From contig JAUILU010000001.1 of NCBI GenBank assembly GCA_030432905.1, positions 930,001 to 994,000 of the forward strand: a stretch of DNA of 64,000 nt, in the 5' to 3' direction. Made by a program: the position numbers and the translations under genes. The notes beneath the pieces are model-generated. The model had not been told where the DNA came from. It ran no database searches and worked only from the letters and a program-made list of their open reading frames with translations. Source of the stretch: Phycisphaerae bacterium. Lineage in GTDB: Bacteria; Planctomycetota; Phycisphaerae; Phycisphaerales; UBA1924. This document shows, piece after piece, positions 25,163-33,352 of the stretch (position 1 is the stretch's first letter; the number at the start of each line of letters is the position of its first letter).

Positions 25163-28100
25163 TCCGCATCCGGCTTCACCGCGGCTAGATTGGCCAGGTC
25201 TCCGATCGACCGCACGTGCAGGTCTCGCTGCGGGAACGCGATCTCAATGTCGTTCTCTCGGAAAGTAGTGATAATCGACTTGTGCATCTCATGCCGAATC
25301 GGGATCAGGTGATCGATACTCGGTATAAACACGCGGAGTTCAAAGTCGAGCGTGCTGTCACCGAACTGCTTGAACACTACCTGTGGCATAGGCTCGTCCA
25401 GCACGGTCTTGTTGCGCTTCGCTACCTTGTGGAGTAGCTTTTCGACGAGTCCGATGTCAGATTCGTAGCTCACGCCAACCGGAATCGTCAGCCGGAGAAT
25501 CGGATCGGAAAGAGACCAGTTGATGACATCACCCGTGATGAACGTCTTGTTTGGGATGATCAGTTCCTTGCGGTCCCAATCTACAATTGTCGTCGCTCGC
25601 ATGCGGATGCGTGAGACGGTACCCGTCACGCCGCCCACGGTCACAGTGTCGCCCAGCCGAACCGGACGCTCGGCAAGAATAATGAGGCCCGAGATAAAGT
25701 TCGCGAATATCTCTTGGAGACCGAAGGCCAGTCCGAATGTCAGCGCTGCCGCCAGCCACTGCACCTTTGACCAAGTAATCCCGATCGAGTTAAACGCGAT
25801 CGCAAGACCAACGATCGCAATGAAGTACCTGAACACAGTGCTGAGTGCGTATCGGCTGCCCGAGTCCAGCGGCAACCGTTGCAGGACAGCAATCTCGATA
25901 AGACTCGGCAGATTCCGAAACGCGATGTACGTGGTCAACAGAATGACCGCGGCAAGGCCCAGCATCGCGAGTGTGATGGAAAACTGTTCCAGCGGTTCTT
26001 CCGACGACTCCGAATCGGCCTCGGTCTCTTCAGATCCTGAAGTATCTGACAATCCAGGCAAATTCCCTGTAAGACTCAACCCAGAACTGGAAGAACCGTT
26101 CCCGTTCTTGGTTTGAGAATCGCCTGACGAAGCAGTGACTGTCAAGAAAGGGACATCGGGTTTCGCTTCAGAATCAGTAATGGCCACAGTTGGCCAGATC
26201 TGTACGCGATCAAGCATGCGGAGTGCGGGGAGCGCCTGTGCCCAGATCAGATACAACCCGATCGCAACCGCGATGGTCGTTGCAGCTTTGAACAACTGGC
26301 GAGTCTGCAAGCTAAGCGCGGGAAGATCGAGTTTGTCCTCGTCAATCGGCGGGGCTTCCGGTTGCGGTTCGCCGACTGTCTTCTTCGATTCTTCCTCCGC
26401 TGCGGCTTGCTCCCGTCTGCGTTTCGCGTCCTCAACGGCCAACCTACGCCGCGCGATAAACAGCCATCGAAGCATGACCCCATTGAGCATGATGAGGCAC
26501 AGTGCGAGTGCGAGCGATTGCTCAAGCCGAGTTTCTAGTTGGATCGCTGTGTAGTGAAAACCGGTCCAACTCAGAATGATGAATGCGAGCGGCAAGAATA
26601 TTGAAAGCGGGTACCACACATGGCGGAATCTATAAAGCCAACCGCCGGCCTTCTCGTCGATGATGCGTTTATGGATTGAGCTCTTAGGGTGCAGCAATCG
26701 ATACATGAACACCGCAAGCGCGATCAGGCCTGCAGTAAACGCAAGCCGACCGATCGAAGCGTTCGCTGCTTCATCGCCAGCTCGAAAGATGCCAAACGCG
26801 ATCAACTCGATCGGGACGAGCACAGGGATAAACCACCGGAGGTTGACACGCAAAGGTTGGAGCGTGACTGACGACCAACGGAAGTGTGCCTCGGCCAGAC
26901 CGCGAGTCATCAGAGACTGCCGCAGGAACGCGAACGGGTAGTACGAGAGTGCGGCGGTCTGCATGCCACCACCCAAGGCCTGCGCAATCGAATGCTGCTC
27001 TGTAGGCCTCGTCAGGAGCCAGCCAATCCCAAAGATCGTCAACGCGATTGGGCTCGCGGCTATTGCAGTCAGCGCAAATGCTTCCAGTGTGTAGCTGAAC
27101 TTGTCGGTCCTGTAGCTGGACACACGCTCGCCGAGCACACGAAGGTGACGACGAACTCGAAAGTGGATGCCATACGAAATAAGAATGGCGATCGTGATCA
27201 ATGCCGCGAAAACGAAGTGCTCAACAAGGTACTCCCAGGTTGAGTGCACAACCTGCCGCCAAGATTCGGCATCGAAAGCCCATCGCGCGGTGTCTTTGAT
27301 ATCCGACTGCTGAAGCAACCGATCGCCGGAAATACTCCGCACCCAGAAGATCCGTTCGGCTACAAAGTCTCGATACCCCTCTGTCCGAGTCAGGGCGAGC
27401 TGCAGATCCGTGCTGAGGTCTGCTAGGTTCTCAAACAGTGAAGAAGTATCGGCAATCTGGCGGTCGAGCAGATCACGCCGCGCTTCGACAAGCTCTCGAG
27501 CCACGGATTCCGTATCGGTGCCGTCTGCTGGTGTGCCTGACTCGGCAATCTGCTGCATGAGCTCCTGAACCAACCGATCAGTGTTGCCCGCACCAACTCG
27601 CTCCTCTTGCAGTTCGATCAACGCGTACTCCGCGTCTTCCAGCTCTGCTTCAGTTGTTCGGATCTTGCGGCGCAGCTCTGCCTCATTCGGCAAAGTGTCG
27701 TACTGCCTGCGAAGCAGAAGACCTGTCGCACGGTTGAGGCCCGACGCATCGAGCCTGCGCTGGATTGATGCGAACTGGGCCCGGCGTGTCTCAAGCTCAG
27801 AGCGCTGCAGAGAAATCTGACGTGCGGCACGCCCCACTCGTTCTGTCACACTGTCAGAGCCCGCGTGACTGGCCGCGCGTTGAGCGGTCTCCTCGGCATA
27901 GGCTTGCAGTACCGGGTGTTGCTGAGCGGCCTCGTTCCGCAATATCTCAGCTTGAAGCGCCGCGTCGGCCGCCTCAGATTTCCGCCTTTCAGTTACAACA
28001 GATTGAAGCGTTGCCACTCGTTCTTGAGCAAGCTGCTCCTGCCGTTGCGCGAGGTCGAAGCGAGCGGGAAGCAACTCCCTTCGGGCATCGTAACTCGCGA

Positions 28101-28755
28101 TCTCTGCCGTAAGCGCAGCAAGTTCTTGCTCAGCGTGCAGAGTCTCGGCTCGCCGGAGCAGGTTTCTGGCCCTGGCATTTGCTGAGGATTCGCCTTCGCG
28201 TGGCTGAGCGATTGGCATCGCGTTGAGATCGGCAAGCCTCTGGCGTGCTGAGGATATCTGCGACGCCAGCGTCCCTCGTCTTTCGGTTCGAGCCGCGGAC
28301 TCAGATCGAATCGCCGACGCGTTGCTTCTTGCGGCCTGAAGCTGCGCCGATGCCTCCGAGAGCATTACTTCGAGCTGCGCAAGACTCGCACCCGGATCGA
28401 TGTTGGGTGACTCGCCCGGTGAACTCGAGAGTTCGCTCCGAATAGCGGCGAGCTGATCCGGAGCCTCTTCGCTCATTGACTCGAATTTCGCGGCCTCCGC
28501 CGCACGGGACTGAGCGTCCGTGACATGCTGCAGCGCAGTCGTGAGTTGATTCCGGATGATGCTCTGGGCAGATGTGTCTTGATCGTCGGCCGAGTCCAGC
28601 TGATCAAGTTCGCTTTCTATCTCGGACTTCAGCGTTGCGATCAGTTCGGCCTGATCTGGTTGGGCTGGTGCTTGCTCTCGGTCCTGCCCGAATGCGGCAG
28701 CCGAGAGAAGCAAGACGGAGATCAGAGCAACAAAGGCACGCGATGTGTGTCCCAT
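25150..28755 (-). CDS. Very large MscS-family mechanosensitive channel with periplasmic coiled coil (MscK-like)
   Basis: A 1201-residue protein. A signal peptide (to about 23) precedes a long Ala/Glu/Gln/Arg-rich coiled-coil region (about 25-480), presumably periplasmic. Several membrane helices follow between about 500 and 960, with a Ser/Gly-rich loop near 885-910. The pore and beta domain are at about 970-1110: ALTFGLAFGLQEIFANFISG, then ILAERPVRLGDTVTVGG, TGTVSRIRMRATTI, and DRKELIIPNKTF. The C-terminal vestibule has IEIAFPQRDLHV. This architecture and length are those of the MscK/KefA-type group, which open under membrane tension and protect against osmotic shock. It converges with the DUF4139-like gene, overlapping by 13 bases at the 3' ends. 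Confidence 0.92.
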   Translation of the reverse strand: MGHTSRAFVALISVLLLSAAAFGQDREQAPAQPDQAELIATLKSEIESELDQLDSADDQDTSAQSIIRNQLTTALQHVTDAQSRAAEAAKFESMSEEAPDQLAAIRSELSSSPGESPNIDPGASLAQLEVMLSEASAQLQAARSNASAIRSESAARTERRGTLASQISSARQRLADLNAMPIAQPREGESSANARARNLLRRAETLHAEQELAALTAEIASYDARRELLPARFDLAQRQEQLAQERVATLQSVVTERRKSEAADAALQAEILRNEAAQQHPVLQAYAEETAQRAASHAGSDSVTERVGRAARQISLQRSELETRRAQFASIQRRLDASGLNRATGLLLRRQYDTLPNEAELRRKIRTTEAELEDAEYALIELQEERVGAGNTDRLVQELMQQIAESGTPADGTDTESVARELVEARRDLLDRQIADTSSLFENLADLSTDLQLALTRTEGYRDFVAERIFWVRSISGDRLLQQSDIKDTARWAFDAESWRQVVHSTWEYLVEHFVFAALITIAILISYGIHFRVRRHLRVLGERVSSYRTDKFSYTLEAFALTAIAASPIALTIFGIGWLLTRPTEQHSIAQALGGGMQTAALSYYPFAFLRQSLMTRGLAEAHFRWSSVTLQPLRVNLRWFIPVLVPIELIAFGIFRAGDEAANASIGRLAFTAGLIALAVFMYRLLHPKSSIHKRIIDEKAGGWLYRFRHVWYPLSIFLPLAFIILSWTGFHYTAIQLETRLEQSLALALCLIMLNGVMLRWLFIARRRLAVEDAKRRREQAAAEEESKKTVGEPQPEAPPIDEDKLDLPALSLQTRQLFKAATTIAVAIGLYLIWAQALPALRMLDRVQIWPTVAITDSEAKPDVPFLTVTASSGDSQTKNGNGSSSSGLSLTGNLPGLSDTSGSEETEADSESSEEPLEQFSITLAMLGLAAVILLTTYIAFRNLPSLIEIAVLQRLPLDSGSRYALSTVFRYFIAIVGLAIAFNSIGITWSKVQWLAAALTFGLAFGLQEIFANFISGLIILAERPVRLGDTVTVGGVTGTVSRIRMRATTIVDWDRKELIIPNKTFITGDVINWSLSDPILRLTIPVGVSYESDIGLVEKLLHKVAKRNKTVLDEPMPQVVFKQFGDSTLDFELRVFIPSIDHLIPIRHEMHKSIITTFRENDIEIAFPQRDLHVRSIGDLANLAAVKPDADQRQ

Positions 28756-28838
28756 AGTGCGTATTCTAGCTGTAAGGCATACACTTTACGAATCGAGGAT
28801 TCGGTCTTCGGAGTGTCGATACCCGAGAGGGGGATGGC

Positions 28839-29309
28839 TTGGCCGATCAAGAACTTCACACGATTGGCTGGCGGGAACGGGTGAACCTCCCCCAGTGGGG
28901 ATTGGTAGGCGTCCGCGCCAAGATCGACACCGGCGCCCGCACGAGCGCGATCGATGTCGCCACCATCGAGCACCTTGACGGCGACCGGATCAGGTTCGAG
29001 GTTGTCGCACAGGTCAACCCCAAGCGAGTCACGCGATGGGTCGAGGCGACACCGGTTCGGACAACCCAGGTGAAATCCAGCAACGGCCTGGCCCAAGAGC
29101 GCATCGTCTGCCAAACTCGAATCAAGATCGGCCCGGTTGAGCAGGACATCGAGCTGAGTCTCGTCTGCCGGCAAGGCATGCTCTGCCGAATGCTCATCGG
29201 CAGGATCGCACTCGAGAACACCTTCCTCGTCAACCCTGCCGAGAAGTACCTGCTCACATCCGCGACCAGGCCCGCAAAGCCAATCCAACCATTGAAAGAT
29301 ACACCATGA
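28839..29309 (+). CDS. RimB-like retropepsin-fold ATP-dependent zinc protease family protein
   Basis: A 156-residue protein beginning at TTG, with GAGAGGGGG about five bases before it; no in-frame ATG is available. The family motif KIDTGARTSAI (Asp30) near the N-terminus is the aspartic-protease-like signature of the PF05618 family, annotated as ATP-dependent zinc protease and called RimB in pseudomonad rimABK operons. It is coupled to the next gene (RimK) by an ATGA overlap. In the rimABK setting such proteins are thought to modulate RimK-dependent poly-glutamylation of ribosomal protein S6; that role is extrapolated. Confidence 0.85.
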   Translation: MADQELHTIGWRERVNLPQWGLVGVRAKIDTGARTSAIDVATIEHLDGDRIRFEVVAQVNPKRVTRWVEATPVRTTQVKSSNGLAQERIVCQTRIKIGPVEQDIELSLVCRQGMLCRMLIGRIALENTFLVNPAEKYLLTSATRPAKPIQPLKDTP

Positions 29310-30514
29310 ACCTCGGCATCCTCTCTATGGCACCCAAGGCCTACAGCACAAAGCGGCTTGTTCAGGCCGCCGAGGAGCAAGGTCACACCGTCAAAGTCGC
29401 CAATACGCTGCGGTTCGCGATCGATCTGTCTGAGGGTGAGCCGAACCTTTTCTACAGATCAAAAGAACTCGACGAGTTCGACGCCATCTTGCCCCGGATC
29501 GGCGCATCGATTACCTATTTCGGAACAGCAGTCGTCCGCCAATTCGAGCAGATGGACATCTACACGCCCAACACCGCCAACGGCATCACCAATTCACGCG
29601 ACAAGCTCAGGTCACTGCAGATCCTCAGCCGGCACGACATCGGTATACCGCACACCACGTTTGTCCGCGACCGCAAAGACGTGCTCCCCTCGATCGAACG
29701 CATCGGCGGCGCCCCGGTCATCATCAAGATTCTCGAAGGCACACAGGGTGTCGGCGTGATCCTCGCCGAGACAACCAAGGTCGCCGAGGCGATCATCGAA
29801 ACGCTACAGAGCGCCCGCCAGAACGTGCTCGTCCAGCAGTTCGTTTCGGAGAGCAAGGGTAAGGACATACGCGCGTTTGTGATCGGCGACACTGTCGTCG
29901 CGGCGATGCGTAGGGTCGCGCAGGGCGACGAGTTCCGCAGCAACGTGCACCGCGGAGGCAAAGCAGAACCGATCGAACTCGACCCTGTGTACAAAGAAAC
30001 CGCAGTCAGGGCGGCTCAGATCATGGGCCTGCGAGTCGCGGGCGTTGACATGCTCGAGGGCAATGATGGGCCGCAGATCATGGAGGTCAACTCCTCGCCA
30101 GGCCTTGAGGGCATCGAGGGCGCGACAGGCCTCGACATCGCCGGCGCAATCGTCGAGTACATGGCCAACCAGATCAACTTCCCGGAGATCGACATCCGCC
30201 AGCGTCTGACCGTTTCCAAGGGATTCGGGGTCGCCGAGCTCATGATCCCCGAGGGCTCCAAACTCGTTGGCAAGACCATCGCAGAATCTGGTCTGCGTGA
30301 GCGCGACGTCGTCGTTCTTAACCTTCACCGCGGGACCTCGATCATCTCGATCCCGAAGAGTTCGCGCGTGTTCGAAGCGGACGACCGGCTTCTCTGCTAC
30401 GGCAGGCTCGACGACATGCGCGACCTCGTGCCCGCCAAACGTAAACGCAAACGCCGAGTCAAAGCGACCAAACTCGACCCGCAGCGTCTGGCTGAACTTG
30501 GAGACACCGAGTGA
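29306..30514 (+). CDS. rimK: RimK-type ATP-grasp glutamate ligase fused to a C-terminal RCK_C-like domain
   Basis: The 402-residue product has the RimK N-terminal domain (about 1-90, RIGASITYFGTAVVRQFEQM), then an ATP-grasp domain to about 285 (NSRDKLRSLQILSRHDIGIP, KILEGTQGVGVIL, DIRAFVIGD, and the magnesium-binding end IMEVNSSPGLEGIEGATG). E. coli RimK stops near 300 residues; here a further domain (about 300-378, VAELMIPEGSKLVGKTIAES ... DRLLCYGRLDDM) looks like a TrkA-C/RCK_C ligand-binding domain, followed by a very basic tail. The enzyme would add glutamate residues to the C-terminus of a protein or small acceptor. It sits between the zinc protease gene (ATGA overlap) and the AstE-like gene (GTGA overlap). 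Confidence 0.9.
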   Translation: MNLGILSMAPKAYSTKRLVQAAEEQGHTVKVANTLRFAIDLSEGEPNLFYRSKELDEFDAILPRIGASITYFGTAVVRQFEQMDIYTPNTANGITNSRDKLRSLQILSRHDIGIPHTTFVRDRKDVLPSIERIGGAPVIIKILEGTQGVGVILAETTKVAEAIIETLQSARQNVLVQQFVSESKGKDIRAFVIGDTVVAAMRRVAQGDEFRSNVHRGGKAEPIELDPVYKETAVRAAQIMGLRVAGVDMLEGNDGPQIMEVNSSPGLEGIEGATGLDIAGAIVEYMANQINFPEIDIRQRLTVSKGFGVAELMIPEGSKLVGKTIAESGLRERDVVVLNLHRGTSIISIPKSSRVFEADDRLLCYGRLDDMRDLVPAKRKRKRRVKATKLDPQRLAELGDTE

Positions 30515-31599
30515 CTCCGCGTCACGACCCGAGCCAGTGGTTCGGCAACACCGTTCAAGCAGGCGAGGTCGCCTCGCTCTCGCTCAACATCTCTGAGAGC
30601 TATTCCGGTGCCGACATCTCGCTCCCGATCAACGTGTGGCGCGGTAAAGAAGAAGGCCCGACGCTCCTCGTTACCGCTGCGGTGCACGGCGACGAGATCA
30701 ACGGCACGGGCACCATCCGCCACATCATTCGCGAGCACCCGTTCGAGCTGCGCGCAGGCACGCTGGTTCTTGTCCCTGTGGTCAATCTCATCGGATTCGA
30801 GCGGCACTCACGCTACCTCCCGGACCGCCGAGACCTCAACCGGAGCTTCCCGGGCACGCTCCAGGGCAGCCTCGCCAGCCGACTCGCCAAGGGCTTCTTC
30901 GACAGTGTCGCCAAGCGCTGCGACTACTGCATCGATCTGCACACCGCAGCGGTACGCAGGACAAACTTCCCAAACGTCCGCGCGGATCTCTCGAACGACA
31001 AGCTCGCAGCGTTCGCTCGCGCATTCGGAGCCGAGCTCATCGTTGACAGCAAAGGTCCCAAAGGTTCGCTCCGCGCATCGGCGAACAAGGCCGGCTGCGC
31101 AACGCTCATCCTCGAAGCAGGCGAGGTCTGGAAAGTCGAACCCGCGGTCGTCGAGTACGCGCTGCGTGGCATTACCAACTGCCTGAAACACCTCCACATG
31201 ATCGAGGGCAAGCCCGCAAAGCCCGCCTACCGGATCGAAACCAACGCGACCAAATGGGTCAGAGCAGCTTACGGCGGATTCCTTGAATTCCACGTCTCAC
31301 CCGGCGACATCGTCGAGAAAGACGAGCCGCTGGCGACCAACACGAACCTCATGGGCGACAAGCAGAACATCATCGCGGCCCCTCGCGACGGCGTGGTCCT
31401 CGGCATGACCACCCTGCCTTCCGTCGCGCCGGGCGACCCGGTCTGCCACCTTGCGTTCCCACGCAAAGGTGTACTCAGCCGAGCCGAACGCGCGGTCGAG
31501 AAACTCGAAGACGACTCGCTGCACAACCGAGTACGCGAAGATCTGTCCCGCAGCATGATGGTGACCGAATCCGAGCCAACGCAAGAAAGCCTTGACTAG
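30511..31599 (+). CDS. Succinylglutamate desuccinylase/aspartoacylase family (M14-like) zinc hydrolase
   Basis: A 362-residue protein starting at GTG overlapping the RimK stop. Zinc-site motifs of the family are visible: HGDEINGTG (His59, Glu62), RDLNRSFPG, IDLHTAA (His144) and the probable catalytic Glu in LEAGE (202-205). The C-terminal part (about 240-320) is a barrel-sandwich-like domain (GGFLEFHVSPGDIVEKDEPL), common in this group. Coupling to RimK and the zinc protease suggests that it removes or trims acyl or glutamyl groups related to RimK products; this is inference from gene order. Confidence 0.88.
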   Translation: MTPRHDPSQWFGNTVQAGEVASLSLNISESYSGADISLPINVWRGKEEGPTLLVTAAVHGDEINGTGTIRHIIREHPFELRAGTLVLVPVVNLIGFERHSRYLPDRRDLNRSFPGTLQGSLASRLAKGFFDSVAKRCDYCIDLHTAAVRRTNFPNVRADLSNDKLAAFARAFGAELIVDSKGPKGSLRASANKAGCATLILEAGEVWKVEPAVVEYALRGITNCLKHLHMIEGKPAKPAYRIETNATKWVRAAYGGFLEFHVSPGDIVEKDEPLATNTNLMGDKQNIIAAPRDGVVLGMTTLPSVAPGDPVCHLAFPRKGVLSRAERAVEKLEDDSLHNRVREDLSRSMMVTESEPTQESLD

Positions 31600-31659
31600 C
31601 GAAGCTGCTTGGCTCCGCCAGTCAAGGCCTGAACAAGGCGCTGCAGAAAATGTCAGTCT

Positions 31660-32358
31660 TCAGCGGCGGCGACGAATCGAGCAACCAAGCCCGGCCAAGC
31701 CAAGCACAGCAACGGCGTGCGGAGCAGGCGTGAGCGTCATCTCGAAGTTAACGGTTGCCGTCGAGTCACCAAAGCCATTGGCAAAGTCGCGGTTCACGAT
31801 CGTGTACGCCTCAGCGACGAATCGATACGAACCCGCGGGAAGCGAGCCGGCTACATCAAACGCCTCAAAGCCGTTCGAGATACTCCAGTTGTGAATGAGC
31901 GAGTTGTCGGACAGATCCACGAGCCTGATGTCGGCCTCGGATACCTCGCCGTTGATCTCACCGAACGCGTTGACAAAGCCATCAAGTGTGTAGTCCTCTG
32001 TACCAGAGAGCAAGAAATCGAACTCGTAGTGCGAGAGCGCAAATGCATTCGCATTGTCCGCGCCGTCACCAAACGCGCTCGATGCGGCATCGACGTAACC
32101 GGAATACGCGCCAACCCCAATGTCAGAATCTTGGTACCCGGATGCGGAGCCGCCATTCATGTCATCCACTGCGGACGAAAAATGGTCGATGTTCCAGGCT
32201 CCTGACATCGGCCCGGTGATCGTTGACACAGGGTCGCTGTCAGCCCCACCGACCACACCAGACTGAACGAACCGGTCAAAGGAAATCTCGGTAAGCTGGG
32301 CAGACCCCGCGCCGGCGGCCGCCATGAGCAGCCCGGCGCACATCACATTCTTCAACAT
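31660..32358 (-). CDS. Exported protein with PEP-CTERM-like tail
   Basis: A 232-residue protein; AGGAGAG precedes the ATG at 32358, five codons inside the longest frame. A signal peptide (to about GSA-Q, residue 20) is followed by a Ser/Asp/Gly-rich body with no family I recognise. The C-terminus TPAPHAVAVLGLAGLGCSI followed by four Arg is the short hydrophobic sorting tail shared with the genes at 13976, 39805 and 44436. It converges with the AstE-like gene and is divergent from the second sigma factor gene. Confidence 0.78.
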   Translation of the reverse strand: MLKNVMCAGLLMAAAGAGSAQLTEISFDRFVQSGVVGGADSDPVSTITGPMSGAWNIDHFSSAVDDMNGGSASGYQDSDIGVGAYSGYVDAASSAFGDGADNANAFALSHYEFDFLLSGTEDYTLDGFVNAFGEINGEVSEADIRLVDLSDNSLIHNWSISNGFEAFDVAGSLPAGSYRFVAEAYTIVNRDFANGFGDSTATVNFEMTLTPAPHAVAVLGLAGLGCSIRRRR

Positions 32359-32724
32359 GTCTCTCTCCTGCATCGTGCGAGATATCGGGCCACAAATCGC
32401 GCCCGGGTGTCTTGCGGAGGCCCATGAAGCCCTCCGTCGTTGGCCTTTACGCGCACAGCGAGGAAGTCTTCAGCTAGTTGCCATCAGAATTCGACAAAAA
32501 CGCACCCTGACACTGATATGCCCCAAGATTTGACACTTGGCCGCGTAGATCTAGGTGTCCGTTCTTGTGTGTCCGCTGTCTGCTGACACATTGAGGGACA
32601 GCAACATCGTGAAGGGCAGACATTGGAAGAGCGTCCAGAGAATCTAGAAGCAGGATATGTACGGTATCGCCGAACCAGCCGAGCCAGTAAAATGGCGGGT
32701 GTTCTCTCAGGTAAGGGATTCACC
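32359..32724. other. Divergent intergenic region before the second ECF sigma gene
   Basis: About 366 bases between the PEP-CTERM-like gene and the sigma factor start. It must hold promoters in both directions. TGACAC occurs three times (near 32508, 32531 and 32584), the middle one inside TTGACA, but no matching -10 is convincing. A plus-strand reading frame continues upstream of 32725 to 32623, but the Shine-Dalgarno site favours the later start. Confidence 0.4.
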
Positions 32725-33336
32725 ATGCTCGGCACGAACAAATTCCCAGAAACCCGGCCTTCGCTGCTGGCGACTCTGGCCGAGGGGCCCGACGGCCAGC
32801 CGGCGTGGCGTGAGTTCTTTGACAGGTACGCCCCGGCGATCTACCGCGTCGCCCGGATGCGTTCGCTTTCGCACGACGACGCCGAGGACATCGTCCAGCA
32901 GACCATGCTCTCGGTCTCGTCACACATCGGCGATTTCCGGTACGACCGGGACAGGGGCCGATTCCGCAACTGGGTCAGGACCATCGCCGAGAACAAGATC
33001 AAGTCCGCCTGGCGCCGCAAATCAACGAAGAAAATCGATGCGGAATCGGCACAAGATATCGCCGACGACGCACCGTCGGTCGATGAGATCTGGGAGGACG
33101 AGTGGCGGGTCCAGGACCTGCTCTGGTGCCTCGATCAGGTCGAGAAGGACATCTCGCCCAGGAAAATGGAAGCGTTCCGAAAGTACGCGCTCGAGGGCAT
33201 CCCGGCACAGGAAGTCGCGCGTGAGATGGACATGACCGTCGGGAACGTTTACGTCACCCGGCACACCGTGCTCGGCAAGATCCGTAAGAAGGCCGAGGAA
33301 CTCGAACAGGTCGAGCAGAGCGAATCAGCGACATAA
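32725..33336 (+). CDS. ECF-type RNA polymerase sigma factor
   Basis: A 203-residue sigma factor. AAGGGA seven bases before the ATG at 32725 decides the start; earlier ATGs at 32623 and 32692 lack one. Region 2 is at about 26-95 (AWREFFDRYAPAIYRVARM, DDAEDIVQQTMLSV, GRFRNWVRTIAENKI), region 4 at about 130-190 (ALEGIPAQEVAREMDMTVGN then VYVTRHTVLGKIR). The stop lies 16 bases before the kinase gene that follows, so the two form a pair like that at 457-3743, though with sigma and kinase of different subfamilies. Confidence 0.92.
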   Translation: MLGTNKFPETRPSLLATLAEGPDGQPAWREFFDRYAPAIYRVARMRSLSHDDAEDIVQQTMLSVSSHIGDFRYDRDRGRFRNWVRTIAENKIKSAWRRKSTKKIDAESAQDIADDAPSVDEIWEDEWRVQDLLWCLDQVEKDISPRKMEAFRKYALEGIPAQEVAREMDMTVGNVYVTRHTVLGKIRKKAEELEQVEQSESAT

Positions 33337-33352
33337 CACGGAGTCATAGCCA

